Below, piece by piece: positions 36,401-48,880 of a stretch of DNA of 64,000 nt; within the stretch, counting starts at the first letter, position 1; every line of letters begins with the position of its first letter. Source of the stretch: Euonymus europaeus (lineage: Eukaryota; Streptophyta; Magnoliopsida; Celastrales; Celastraceae); contig OY756958.1 of the NCBI GenBank assembly GCA_963580455.1, positions 23,882,501-23,946,500 on the forward strand, read 5' to 3'. The translations under genes were made by a program, and so were the position numbers. The notes under the pieces were generated by a model. The model saw only the letters and a list, made by a program, of their open reading frames with translations, was not told the origin of the DNA and made no database searches.

Positions 36401-39400
36401 TTGTGTACTATCAAGAAAATTTCCTTTTTTTGAATTAATTTCTTAAACTCTTCGCAGAAGCTCTCAAATGAAAGTTGGTTTGGGGACTTACAAGTGAGAG
36501 AAAATGTTTTATGGACGAGGATTTAGTATGGTGTAACTCACAATTGATGGATTTCAAGGAAACAAAAAATAACCTTATAGCGTGGGTATTTATAAAAGGT
36601 TAGGAAAGAATGAGAAATGGGTCCCATATGTTCCTTTGTGGTAGGGAATGGTTGTATATTGGAGTTTTGTTATTATACTTAGTGTGGTGTGATCTTTTAA
36701 TTTTCAATATCTAGTATTTTTTTATTGGTAGAAGACTAAAAAGGAATTGGTGGTAGATAACTTTAATATAAAAAAGGTAAAAAAAATTTGTGCACAAGGC
36801 TCATGCAGTGGGCGAGACTGGGTACAAGCAGGATGTACGCAAACCTTATTTGTGGAGAGGCTGTTTCTAGGAATTGAACTTGTAACGTTTAGGTTGCACC
36901 GTTGCACCCCCTGTAACTTTACCACAGAGCTACATGCTCGCATGCAAAGGTCAACAACTCCCATTCACAAGGTTCTGAGTGCGTAGGGTCATGGACATAC
37001 ATGAGGTACACAGACCTTATCCCACATAAATACATAATCTGTGGAGAGGATGTTTTCAAAAATCGAACCTATGACTTGTAGGTTGCATCCCTTCGACTCT
37101 ATCATTGGACTACATGTTCGCTTGTAAACGTAAACAACACTTGTGCACAAGGCCCACACAGTGGACGGGGTGGACGGGGTCGAGACAAACAAAATGTACG
37201 CAGACCTTGCTTCCACATAATATGCAGAGAGGTTTTTTGTAGGAACTATGTTACATCCATGCAGCTCTACCACTGTCTATATGTTCACCCGTGTCTGATA
37301 ACTTATATATATATGATCAGTGGGTGGTTGCTTAGTTAGAAATTTGAAAGAAATTTCTCTAGGAAATCCTAAAGTTTTTGGGAACTGATATATTTGGCTC
37401 TGGAAGTTCAATAGTAGAACACTCTAGTTAGATTTCGAAAGTGATTATGAGCATGTATAGTGTCTTGAGTGACATTACTTCAGCGGCTTAGGGTGCCAAA
37501 AAGGACAATAAGTTTTCTCTAGGAATACGTTGTGCTGTTAACCAACGTTCATATGGGTTCAAGTTTTTTTTTTTTAAGTTCATATTCCTCTTCTTATTGA
37601 GAATAAGGTTGGAATCAGATTGATTGAAGATAAAAAAAATTGGGAAGTCTTCACTCAATAATTATGGATCAGGTTTGTGGATTACTTGGGAAGCTTAAAC
37701 TGCCAGTAAATAATCACCTTCTTTCTGAAAGAATGGTGCTTTAACAGTTTAACATCAATAAGGAAATCACTTTGCCTTCAATTTTAGTAGTCCGTTATTG
37801 AAAGGTAAAGATTGAACTGGTTTGAGAAACTTCTAAAATTTGATTGGAAGAGGCAGGGGATTATAATCAGTAAAGGGAAATCACTATTTCTTTTTAGTTT
37901 TAGCAATGCTCTCACAGCAGTTGGAGTTTTCATACTCTATCCTGTCATTCTATCCAATATCCGAGTGAATTTTTGTGAACTTGCTCACACGTGAATAATA
38001 TGGTTTCACACCTACAAATATATTAAGCCTCGTGTGATTTCAAGTGATGATTTTTTCTTATAAGGACACAAGTGTCCACATCACCTTTTTGTCCACTTAT
38101 ATAATCTCTCTGTGTCAGTCTCTATCAAGGAATATGTAGCAATATCATTTACCATTACAATGTCTATTGGATTAGAGATAATTGGGATTTTCGTGGTTAA
38201 CCTATTGATTGCAGGGTATGAGAATTCCATCATATGATAATCAATTACTTGACTTAGCTGCAGATCTGGGCCATAGGTTGTTACCAGCGTTTGACACTCC
38301 AACAGGTTTCATTCCTGGATTCTGAACTTTGCTGCATATCATTCTCATTCCTGATCAATGTTTATAGCCAACCACCCCATCCCCTTCTCATGTTTGATTA
38401 GTTACTTTGCCATTCAACCCAATAAGTTAACTTGTTGGGTTGAGGTATTTCACATTTGGTTGACTGGAACTTGTTCCAATATTTTAGATAGCCTCCGGTC
38501 AATTTTACTGTAACCTTGTTTGTTCTTTTGTTGCACCCCCTTGGTGCTGTTAATAATATTTTTCTATTCAAAAAAAGAACATCATTTATAAATATTCGTA
38601 ATCTGACGGCTCAACATGTGCACAACAAACGAGGTCCAACTCTAGGGCTACTCTCACACAAGACCTTCGCTTGGGTCAACTACAAACACAGTCAAAGGCC
38701 GCCCACACTTGTAGCAACGACAAGTGGGGATTTAAATTGCGGAGGCTATGGTTTGAAGTACCCAAGACCTCCCGCTCTGATACCATGTTAAGACTTAAGA
38801 TTAATTATTTTGCCTTTCAACCCAATAAGTATTGGGTTGGGACATTTCTCATTATTTATGCATATTTTTACAGTCAAACTAAAACCCCTCAAAAGTCATT
38901 GCCCCTGCAACATCCCTTTGAAAGCATCATGGCATGGAAAATTACGGCCAATTCTCTAAACTGAAATGCTAATGCATCTTACTTTTGGAAATAGACTGGA
39001 GTTGCAATAGTAGGATTTTTCATCATTTGGTATTGTTTCTTGTATAAGTGGATATCATTTCTTGTTATATTTAAAATTAATTTCACATAGATTAATAATC
39101 AGAATGTAAGTGAGAGCTCGTGGTTGTGAAACTTAGGTTTACATATAGCACTTTGTAGCTAAATAAATTTTCATATGTAGCTCTGTCTTTTTTCGGCTGA
39201 ACATCAGCCTATTTGGTTTCAAGTGCTAAAAAACCCTGCTATTTCAGGAACTTCCGTATTTTGTCTTCGAAATTTGATATATTGTAGTAAAACGATTTTA
39301 AGGTTACCATTTTGAGCTATGTCCTCTTGCAGGAATTCCATATGGATCTGTCAATCTATTGCATGGAGTTGATGAACATGAAAGCAAGGCAAGCCTCCTT

Positions 39401-42400
39401 CTGGCTTACAGTTTTAATTGCAAATATTTTCCTATATTGCGTTCATAGAGTTGTTTTGTGGTTTTAGGATTTGATATGCTGGGATTTTTTTTCCCATTTA
39501 AGAAATGGGTTGGAAAAGAAGATTAGCGTCTTGTGGTTTTTATAGGAAAAATTTGTGAATAGAAAGATGTGAACCCATAATCTTATAAGGGAATCTAGTT
39601 TTTATCCTGATAATAAAGGAGTTACTAGTAACTTACAAGTAATATATCAATACCAAACAAGAAGAAGAATTGACTCATAACTAAACTCCCAATGATCTGT
39701 GAAACCACCTAATCAAAATATGTAGAAGGGTCCAACAACAATATGAACGTCAGTGAAAATTAAATGAGATTCATATCGTTCCTGTATCACCTGCTAATTT
39801 TCCTCATTTTGGTGTTGTGATTGGGCTGATTATTTTTTTTTCCTGTGTTGAATGTTTATCTGGGCCTCAAAACCTATATGCTGATGTGTCTAGATAACAT
39901 CAACTGCTGGTGGTGGGACTTTGACCTTGGAATTTGGGGTGCTTAGCCGCTTGACAAGTGATCCTAGTGAGTATCAGTACCTTCGTTGCTGGAAAATGCA
40001 TCGCTTTTTCTTCTGTCTTTGAACTAGAACTGGAATTTTAATATTTTTGCTTGGAGAAATTTTTTTCAGTCTTTATTTATCGTATTGAAAATGTACACTG
40101 TCTGATGGAATCTTGTGGAAGCATTTTTATTAATTATACCAAGTTTTATGCTCTGAATGGTTCGAAGTTTGTCTGACCTTAAACTACTTAAATTACTGCT
40201 TGATGGTTTTTGGTTTTCTTCCATCTTGTATTTCTATTTCTTTTTAAGCCTTTTTCTTTTAACACATGCCATGCTGGTAGTTTGTGCACCCTTTATACTA
40301 TTTGATGCATCAAGTATAATCCAGTTAATTAGGAAAGGGGAAACTAGATTTGTGCTCTTTCTAACCTGCATGCAATATCTTACATTTAAGGAGCAGGTCA
40401 TGAATTTGCTGGTCCCTGCCAGCAGTCATTTTTTCAAGTACTATACTATGTATAAAGTTTCTTCACAAGTTCTTGGGTTGGAGTGGACTTTGTCGAGAGC
40501 GTGACTAGGAGTCTTGATAGCATGTTTAACAAAATGAAGTTATGTTGTACTCTGATTTAATCTAGTTTGTAAAATGTCTATATTTTTTTGCAATTGTGAA
40601 TATTTAAGAAAGATTATCAAGAATTGAATCCTCTTTTTTTTTGGTTTCTGTTAAGATGAAATTAAAAGATACCAATCCTTCAGACTGCTGAAGATGAATG
40701 TGTCGTGATACAGGTTGTTACAATGCATAGGGATATACAGTCTGTTACTGCTTCCTGTTTGGTGAGTGAAATAGTGCAGTGTGGTCATAGCCTTCCTTTT
40801 CCCCTTTCACTGAAGCTTTATTGAATTTTTGGGGCTGCTATTTGATGAAATGACAAAGCCATCGTATACAGTATAATTTAGACTGGATTAATAGACGTTT
40901 TTCTTACTCAGTGTTAGTAATGCAAGGGTCACTTGGCATTTATTTAGCTTTATAGTTTTCCTTAATTATGCTGCAAGCTTGCAATTGTGAAGAGATGGTT
41001 TTTTCACTCAATGACTCATGATGCTGCGTGCCTTCATTCATGATTCTTGATTCTTAACAGATATTGGGCTGGTTAAGTGGTTAGTAATAACATCATGTTT
41101 CTGTTCTTTGCCTTCATTCATGATTCTTGACGCAGGAGTTCAAAGAAAATCATTCCATCCTTGTTTTACACTGTTTCTGCGTGCATCTGTTATGAACTGT
41201 GATATAAACCTGCGGGAGATATTAAACTCTGATTGCTGACATGTATGTTTCCTGATGCATTAAATTTTAGGAGCCACCTTTTGTTTCTAATTTTGTTATT
41301 TAAGTTGTCTATTTTTGCATAGACCCTAACAGATGCCCTCTCTTCTTGCACCCTGCCGTGAGATGTCTTCTGTCTACTTTCTTTGTTTTTGACTAAAGGG
41401 TCGGTTAATTGTTGTTCTCCTTGTCGATGCAAATATGCACATATTTGCTTGCTCATCTTCGTGGAACTCCAGTTTTTTATCAAGTTGCCAAGAAAGCAGT
41501 ACTGGGATTATGGGCACGTCGTTCACGGCTGAACTTAGTTGGTGCTCATATCAATGTATTTACTGGTGAATGGACACAAAAGGTAACATCGTTTGACACG
41601 ATTACATTTAGATTCTTTAGGGGGCATTAGCTTTAAATTGTCTTTATTAGAGCAACATTGCAATGTCATGTGGTTCCTTTCAAGCGGGATAGGAAATAAT
41701 TAAATCTTCAGAGGATTTACATTTTACAATGTGCTTTCCTTTGTTAGGTCATCCGCTCTCCCCATTTTTATTGCAAAAGTCTGGAACAAGCTCTGTATGA
41801 TAGAATTTGTTTGCATTTATCGTCTCAGAACTTGCTTGGATAATATTATAGCTTTGACCTGGTGAAGCTAATAATGACATACTTTAGAACTGCTTCTTGA
41901 ATTTCTATGCCCTGATGATGGTTGATGACTATTTCTCGGTTTTCCCCAGTTGTTTTTCTCCCTTATTTTTGGTGTATTAATTTATTCTCTTAAAGAGCCT
42001 TTTTGGTGTGTTCTAACAAAGGATTGACTCTTAAAGAGCTCGTGTCCTCTTTTAATCTGGTTATAAAAGTCTTTTTGGGTAAAATGACAAAAAGAGTGGA
42101 CTAAGTTCTCAGTATTATTCTTATACTCTTGTAATAAATTATATCAAAATTGTATTTTCGGATGTATTATTGGATGATATGCATGATTTGATAATGACAA
42201 AATCGAAGTCTTTTTTATTTTTTATTTGTTGATGTTGGCTGCTACTTGAAATTTACCAAAAAAGTATCGTTATACTATAATGCAATAATGCCTCTTAGAT
42301 GATCATATTTTCTACTTTGTGGAAGACTATCCTCTTCTTGTTTTGATTACTGATTTAATTTTCTTCACTGTTTGCAGGATGCTGGAATAGGGACAAGTAT

Positions 42401-45400
42401 TGACTCTTTCTATGAGTATCTCTTGAAGGTTAGTAAAGTGGTTGGGATTGTTCTTCTCGTCACAGCATGATCACCATATGGTGATTGTCACCGCATTTTT
42501 TTTATATACATTATTCTCTTTTATGCCGTGGTAATGAAGCCAATCTTGAAGAGGTTCCACTTTCTCAAAATAATAATGAACAAAAGAGAGAAATGACGCC
42601 ACTTCTAAAGTAGGCTTTATCGCTGATGGTGGGAATGCTCGAGTGTTTTTTTTTTAAATTTCTCCTATGTCATCAGAAGTGTGTTTTTCTGCTTACAATG
42701 AATGCTAGTTGTGCAATATGATAGGTTATTGTTATGCAATATGATAGATTATTGTTTGCTTCCTAAGAAGCTCGTTAACATACCCGGAGGCTTTTTCTGA
42801 AATTATCTGATTGTATCAGGCTTATTTATTGTTTGGAGACGAGGAGTATCTGTTCATCTTCCAAGAGGCTTATGCGGCTGCTATGCATTACCTTTACAAT
42901 GATCCTTGGTAAAGATTGTGCCTATTCAGTGTCACCAATATTGTTTTCTTGCGAAAGTTTTTATTTAGCCCCTTTTGTTTTTTCTGGTTCCTTTTTTTTT
43001 ATTAAACCACCCATGAACCAGATATTAAGTTAAAAACGTGTTTTTAGGTATGTTGAGGTGAATATGGATTCTGCTGCCATTGTCTGGCCATTATTTAACA
43101 GCTTGCAGGCTTTCTGGCCAGGCCTTCAGGTTTTCCCCTCTCTTTTTTCCTCCCATTTTTTGTTTGTAACATTAAAAATGACCTTCAAAATGAACTTTAT
43201 TTTATATTTTTTGGAAGGTTTTGGCTGGTGACATTGATCCTGCTATCCGAACACATACTGCTTTCTTTAGTGTCTGGCAAAGATATGGATTCACACCTGA
43301 GGGTTTTAATCTTGCTACTCTAAGCGTTCAGGTATCTATATCATAACTTCCTGGAACACAAGATAATTTTTATTAATTCAAATTTTTAATGTCTTGTCAT
43401 GATTTCGGTTTCATCTCATTTTTCAAAGAATTTTGCTGAAACAAAAAGTGAAGAGAAAAAAAAAGAAAAAGGACCCATGCCCTAGTATGTGGGAATTATA
43501 CAAAATACTGAACTTAAGTGAAGCCCTTCTCTTTATCTCTCTCAGTGATGTAAGGCACGGATTGTTGGACTATTGGAGTGCAGGATACCTAAAGAACGAA
43601 TGTAACACAAAAAAGCAAGTGGTTGCTTCTGAATTCCGATATGTAGCGATGCAAGGATGATAGGGTAAGAAGCAAGATTATTCGATTTGGGGTAGAGGTA
43701 ACGCCACTCAAAGCTAAGATCCAGGAAAATTTTCCAAGATGCTTTTGGTTATTGAATTATAAAGGTATTGGTTCAGTACTTCCGTGGTGCAAAGAGTTCA
43801 GAAAATTTGAGTATAAGATATTGGAAGGAGATGAAGGAGACAAAAAATAACATGGATTAAAGTGATATATAGTGACATGGACTCTCTAGGATTAGTTGTG
43901 AGTGGAGCTATAGGGAAGGACAAATCGCAATGGAAAATTTTCCATTAATTTTTCTTGTGGATTCATGTAGACGACCCTGAAAAGTTTGGAATAAAGGCTT
44001 TCATGGTAATGATGATGGGATAATTAATTCCTCCCATTTTACGGGGGAAAAAAATAGAGAGTAAGTCGTACATACTGACTTGCAATTTTGGCCTCAATTT
44101 TTTTTGTGTCCTTGAGAAATTTCAAGTTAAAACCTTCAAACATCCAACATTGTTCTGGCCAATCAATGATTCCTTTGCAAATCCAATAAAGAAACTGTTA
44201 AGACACTTTTTTCTTTATTGTGATTTGGTCAGTAAGTTAGGACACGTGGGCCTTGCAAGGATGAAGTTGCTATTAACTGGTTCAGTGAAGAACTAAATGC
44301 TTGGACTTGAAGGTTCTGCTGGGGAGCAAGCAGAGGGGGGAAACTACTTCAAGTCATTCCCTTGTTCATTTCTTGGTTCATGTAGAAAGAAAGGAGCAAC
44401 AGGACTTTTGAAGGTTTAGATAATTTTTTTAATATTTCGAAGGACAGATGGGTATCTTTATTTTGGTTTTTGTGCAGTGGAACATGCAATATAGATGAAA
44501 ATACCGTCCCTTATATGTGACAGAATAATTTATTGCACATGATTGTTTTGGGGCCCCCTTCCCAATAGACGTAATCAATATATTTATCATTTTCAGCTAT
44601 GATATGTTCAATTTTTATTATGTCCTTTCTTTTTTGCCTTCATTTAATTGTCAACAATACTATACTCTTCATGATTTTAATTTCTGTCAATCCTTACATT
44701 ATAAAAATTATAAATCTTGCGAAACTGTTTCCTAAATTTGTTTTTAGCATGGGCAAAAAAGTTATCCATTGCGTCCAGAGTTAATAGAGAGTACATACTG
44801 GTTATACAAAGCTACACGAGATCCCAGGTCAGTACATTTGCTTTCTTTACTGGCTCTTATTTTTATCTTTAAATTATTTGTGGTGGATGGAGGGTTAGGG
44901 GCATGCAATGATTTAGAAACTGAATTAGCATATTACTTCTGAAAGCAGAATAAACGATATCTAGCATTTGGTTTCTTTTAGGCTCCATCAATCACATTCC
45001 TGCCTCTCTTTTTTTGCACTCCTCAAAAGTATTTTTTTCTTCTGGATGTTGCTTTTGAAGACGCTGCTGATTGCATATATGGGTCACTTTGGCTCTATTA
45101 GACTGCTAACTTTTACTTTCTCTTTCTTGTAATGGCCTCCTTTTCGGAAAAAGAAGAAACTAAACTGTTAAATGGATTGGGGAAGAGAACTTTTTGGAAG
45201 TTAAAAGTAACCTAAAGATTGAAAGTTTAGAAAATTTTCCTGGAGTCTAAGCTGAGCTTATCATCGAAGAATCAACAATACGTGAAAAATTACATTAGTA
45301 TCTTTGCTGGTACTTATCCTATTTTTTGGTGCTTTCTTCTGTTTCTATTAGGGATAAAATTTGTTAGATCATATTATGGCTTTCTTGCGAATTACATCTT

Positions 45401-47653
45401 GTGTAAATTTTTCTTTTGTAGATATCTTGATGCTGGAAGGGACATGGTTACTAGCTTGCAGAATGGGGCTCGATGCCCTTGTGGATATTGTCATATATCA
45501 GACGTTGAGTTTCAAAAGAAGGAAGATCACATGGAGAGCTTTTTCCTAGCAGAAACAGTAAGGGGGATTTAGATTAGTCCAGTAAACTCCTTGGTGCTCT
45601 ACTGCTCTTTAACAAAATTACTTTTTGTTCACAAAGAAAAAAAAAGGATAGTTCTTTAAGCTAATTGATCTTTCAAAACTTTATCAAAACCTATGGGCAT
45701 GAATGCTAAAGTAAATTATTTTCCTTCTGCATAGATGGTTTTTCAGTAGGTTTGATATGGTTTGGCTGTTTCACTACTATATTTAAAACATCTTGGCTGA
45801 GTTTTGTTGCTTCTTCATTAGGTGTGTGAGTTGACCTTGCCATTCAATTTTAACGAATAGTGATGAGGGGAAAAACCTGTTTACTCAGAATAGTACGTAG
45901 TAATGATGACATTAGTTTGTTATTTGCCCGGGGGAAAATAAATGAAGATTTTTTATATGATTCCGTATTACTAGTTGTTTCAGTTCCTTGTATTCATCAA
46001 TGTTCTCTTATAAGCCATACAGATGCAACCAAACGTCAGTTAGATTAGTGGTGCAACTTGGGTAGTTTGGCTTAGGTTGAATTTTTCCATTTCCTAAACC
46101 AAGAACCAGGGCTGAATGGTTGTGCATTTCTATTGAGATTCTAAACTGCAGTTGATTCTAGCTAGTGAAACCCAAGAGACACCTCAGCATCGGCATGTGA
46201 GCTTTCTACAAGTTTCAGTTTAAGACTTGTGAATGGCTTTTTCTCAAACATTTGGAATTTACTTAAGTCACTTTTAGAACGACTTAGGAGCACTATCTTA
46301 ATGCCTTTTTTCATGATAGTTTCCCATGTGTCCCTAATGCAATTGGCACTTTTTCTCTGTCAATCTTTGTTTCTGTATCTGTAAATTTTCATTGCATTAT
46401 TTTAATTGACCTCTGTTTTCTCACTGCTTGGTATCCTCGTCATCCACATTATTAGGTTAAGTATCTGTGGCTTCTTTTTGACTTGGCTGTGGGTCCAGAT
46501 AACCTTGTAGAGAATGGGCCATACAAGTAAGTGCTGCTTTAGTCTATACTAACTCTGTCTGAACGGTGGATCCAATTTCCTTTCAAGTGAGCAATTTGGC
46601 TTATTCCGTCCATATGTGGTGACTATTTTGCTATCTTCAGGTATATCTTTAGCACTGAGGGCCACCTATTGCCTACAACCCCAGAAATATCTCCAGTTTG
46701 GCAAAATTGTTCCTATATTGGTTCTTACTGTAACCTTGGTGACTTAAAGCAGGAACCTCATTCGTCAGATGTTACAAATGGTACTAAAGAAAGTACTGGT
46801 AGAACATTCTATGGAGGCTCGGTTTCTTCTGAATCTCCACTAGATTCCTCAATTTTCAGGGAAAATTCAGTATCAGGGTTAATCAAGGTGAGTGTTGAAT
46901 ATTGATTGTGCACGTGACATGACTGTTATATTTTTTTACATTCCCCTTGTAATCTCAAGTCTTGCCTTACCTGAGAGACTATCTGGATATTCAAATAAGG
47001 AGTCCAGTTTTTCATTTTCTGGAATATAAAAGTTCCATGTAATACTTTTTATTATCTATATTTGGAAGTTGGAAAACTATGTGATAAATGACACATCCCT
47101 AATAAGGTCAATTGTTTACGTATTAAATGACACTGAAGAATTCATTCAAGAAACCGTCAGCACTGCCGCTTTGTGCACTAGGTGTGACTTTTTTGGGGGA
47201 ATCTATTCCCCTTAATGCCACTGATTTGTGTCGGAGCTTTCTATGTGTAACTTAAATTGTAATGCATTTGATCCAGACAATCTTAAGGGAACAAACAAAT
47301 AGTAGAGGTGGCATTATGATGCTTTGGCTTTGTGAAGTATGAACTGTTGTTCTTTAGATTCACTGTCTTTTTTAGCTATAATTTTTTCTTATTGTCCTCA
47401 GGGGCGATGTCGAGGATTGACTCATGGGCAGAAATATGGCATACCATATCTCGATTCAACTAGTAGAACTGAAGACGAGGATAAGTCCAAACAACACAGA
47501 GAATCCACACAACAGAGACAACAAACTGCGGTTGAAAGTCTTTCTGTGCTACTTGTTTCTGACCAAAGTGAGGATTATTCTGCGTCTGATGGAAACAGTG
47601 ACAATGGTGTTCCAGAATCAATTGATAAAGGATCAGAGACTCCTCAATTGTGA
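33454..47653 (+). CDS. MNS4: GH47 alpha-mannosidase-like protein MNS4 (EDEM type), 17 exons
   Basis: This is the ER mannosidase that trims misfolded glycoproteins to mark them for ER-associated degradation. Exons: 33454-33576, 34659-34778, 34871-34963, 35741-35827, 38215-38305, 39333-39388, 39894-39966, 41473-41582, 42378-42428, 42820-42908, 43048-43129, 43218-43331, 44748-44827, 45422-45557, 46456-46526, 46641-46887 and 47402-47653. All phases join cleanly to 624 residues. A signal peptide (residues 1 to about 28) is followed by the GH47 barrel, which starts [17 protein letters not shown]. It includes [39 protein letters not shown] and CSYIGSYC near the end. A Ser/Asp-rich tail with no C-terminal ER-retention motif follows. 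All introns are GT-AG except that after exon 6, which is GC-AG. Introns 3, 4 and 5 carry SINE- and TRIM-like insertions. This is the MNS4 rather than the MNS5 type, judged by length. Confidence 0.93.
35085..35235 (-). mobile_element. Au-type SINE remnant in MNS4 intron 3
   Basis: Read on the minus strand, it has a box A-like TGACCCAATGATAGAG and a box B-like GTTCAATTCC, then AGAAGCAGCTTCTCCAC and GGTAAGGTTGTGTACATC. This order matches the plant Au SINE (box B, CAGCCTCT-type block, GTAAGGNTGCGTAC block). It is degenerate. Confidence 0.6.
36775..36955 (-). mobile_element. Au-type SINE in MNS4 intron 4 (copy 1)
   Basis: The minus strand shows CAAGTTCAATTCC (box B), AGAAACAGCCTCTCCAC, AAGGTTTGCGTACATCC, and near the 3' end GAGCCTTGTGCAC. 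These are the diagnostic blocks of Au SINEs. Confidence 0.65.
36985..37130 (-). mobile_element. Au-type SINE in MNS4 intron 4 (copy 2, degenerate)
   Basis: A second unit with CACAGATTATG, AAGGTCTGTGTACCTC and box B-like CATAGGTTCGATTTT on the minus strand. It lies directly beside copy 1 in the same orientation. Confidence 0.5.
37131..37295 (-). mobile_element. Au-type SINE in MNS4 intron 4 (copy 3)
   Basis: A third unit in the same orientation has GCAAGGTCTGCGTACATT and GGGCCTTGTGCACAAG on the minus strand. With the two copies before it, it forms a head-to-tail cluster. Confidence 0.55.
38391..38851 (-). mobile_element. TRIM-like mini-LTR element in MNS4 intron 5
   Basis: The stretch 38774-38785, read in reverse, is TGGTATCAGAGC, an exact initiator tRNA-Met primer site. 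It adjoins a short LTR-like repeat (38786-38851) that resembles 38391-38454. Both begin TGTT, share TTTGCC(A/T)TTCAACCCAATAAG and end near TTTC(A/T)CA. The LTRs are only about 65 bp and diverged, and no target duplication was found, so the exact ends are tentative. Confidence 0.55.
39389..39893 (+). other. GC-AG intron of MNS4
   Basis: The coding sequence requires exon 6 to end at AAG (39388), and the next bases are GCAAGC. The acceptor is TAG at 39891-39893. The frame then continues [15 protein letters not shown], as the GH47 fold requires. No GT donor nearby preserves the frame. GC donors are a minor, known class and can be regulated. Confidence 0.85.
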
Positions 47654-48713
47654 GGAAGGCATGCTTTGTGTCCCTGAGCTTAGTGGAACCAGAGTAATCC
47701 TTTCTAGTTCTGCCTCAATATATTCAGTTCTCAGCCAACTATAGTTTCTCCTGACGATGGTCGATGGCAATCATTGGGATGGATATTTTTTTTTGACATG
47801 TTACAGTGATTTGAGCTTGTTAAATTCTCTTGTGGATGTCGCTTGTGGCTTGAAGATCACAACCTCGAGTTTGACTGATTCGGCAAATGTTGATAAAAGT
47901 GAGCATGGAGCATCATTTACGCTGATTATGCTGCTCCCAAGTCGGGGACACATCGGCGGTGTGCATTAGTATTGTCCTTTGGGCTGTGTAACTAAGAATA
48001 ATTTATTGAATGTTGTTGTACATTTATCATCAGGGCTTTGGGGAGTTTCGTCAGATAAACTATCTGATTTATTCATTTGAACTTTCACAGACGGGGACGG
48101 ATTCTGGTTTCAGGAGCTGATAGTTTTGGAAAGACGATTAGTATGGAGGATGTAAGTTGATGGTATAGTTTCTTCTCCGATTCAAATGGGACGAGCAATA
48201 CACAACTATTGATTAGGTTGAATTCATAAATAAATTTTGTATTTAAGACGCCATGAAACTTGTGTAATTTTCTTAATGCTGATGGAAATTCTCTCGGTCC
48301 AACTAATATGTGGACTGCGTTGTCCAGGGCAGGTCAGACTGGGTAATCGAGGATGGTGAAGTGGTGTATTAGACCATGCAATTATCTGCAATCTCTTGCA
48401 AAACGTTGAAATTGAACAAATTGATTGTATGCAATGACTGTGAAGATTCAAGAGGATACTAAATTTGGCTAATGGAGTATACTACTAAGTTGATATTTCG
48501 TCATTCAAGGGTAATCTGAGAAAACCTAGTTCCGGTGGGATCTCCCCTGCCCTCCCCAACCTTTGTCCTGTAAAGCATCTTAGGTTATCTCTGGGAAGAA
48601 GAAAAAAATGTCCACGGTGGTTGGAGAAGGGTTCCAATGTATTATGTGATTGAAGTCTTAAGGATAAGAACATTAATAAACTGGCCCTTGGTTGTACTTA
48701 ATAAACTGGCCCT
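47654..48713. other. MNS4 3' flank, host DNA up to the viral junction
   Basis: The MNS4 3' UTR is expected in the first 600 bases. No gene is seen. The last 41 bases contain a 20-nt direct repeat (48673-48692 and 48698-48717), the second copy running into the viral primer site. Confidence 0.5.
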
Positions 48714-48726
48714 TGGTATCGAAGCC
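48714..48726 (+). promoter_or_regulatory. Viral primer-binding site (initiator tRNA-Met), left
   Basis: TGGTATCGAAGCC matches the consensus complement to the 3' end of plant initiator tRNA-Met (TGGTATCAGAGCC) with two changes. It marks the start of minus-strand synthesis in Caulimoviridae. Confidence 0.75.
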
Positions 48727-48880
48727 AAACCCCCGGAGAGGTTGAGTGAAGTATTCCAGGTTAGCTTGATCTGTTTAGGCCGTTAAGCTGTGAGAGCGTT
48801 AGGCCGTTTGTGATCGCTGTAAAAGTCCTGTCGACAAACACTTCCAAAAGTCATACGGTAGACTTTAAACTCCCTCTAAA

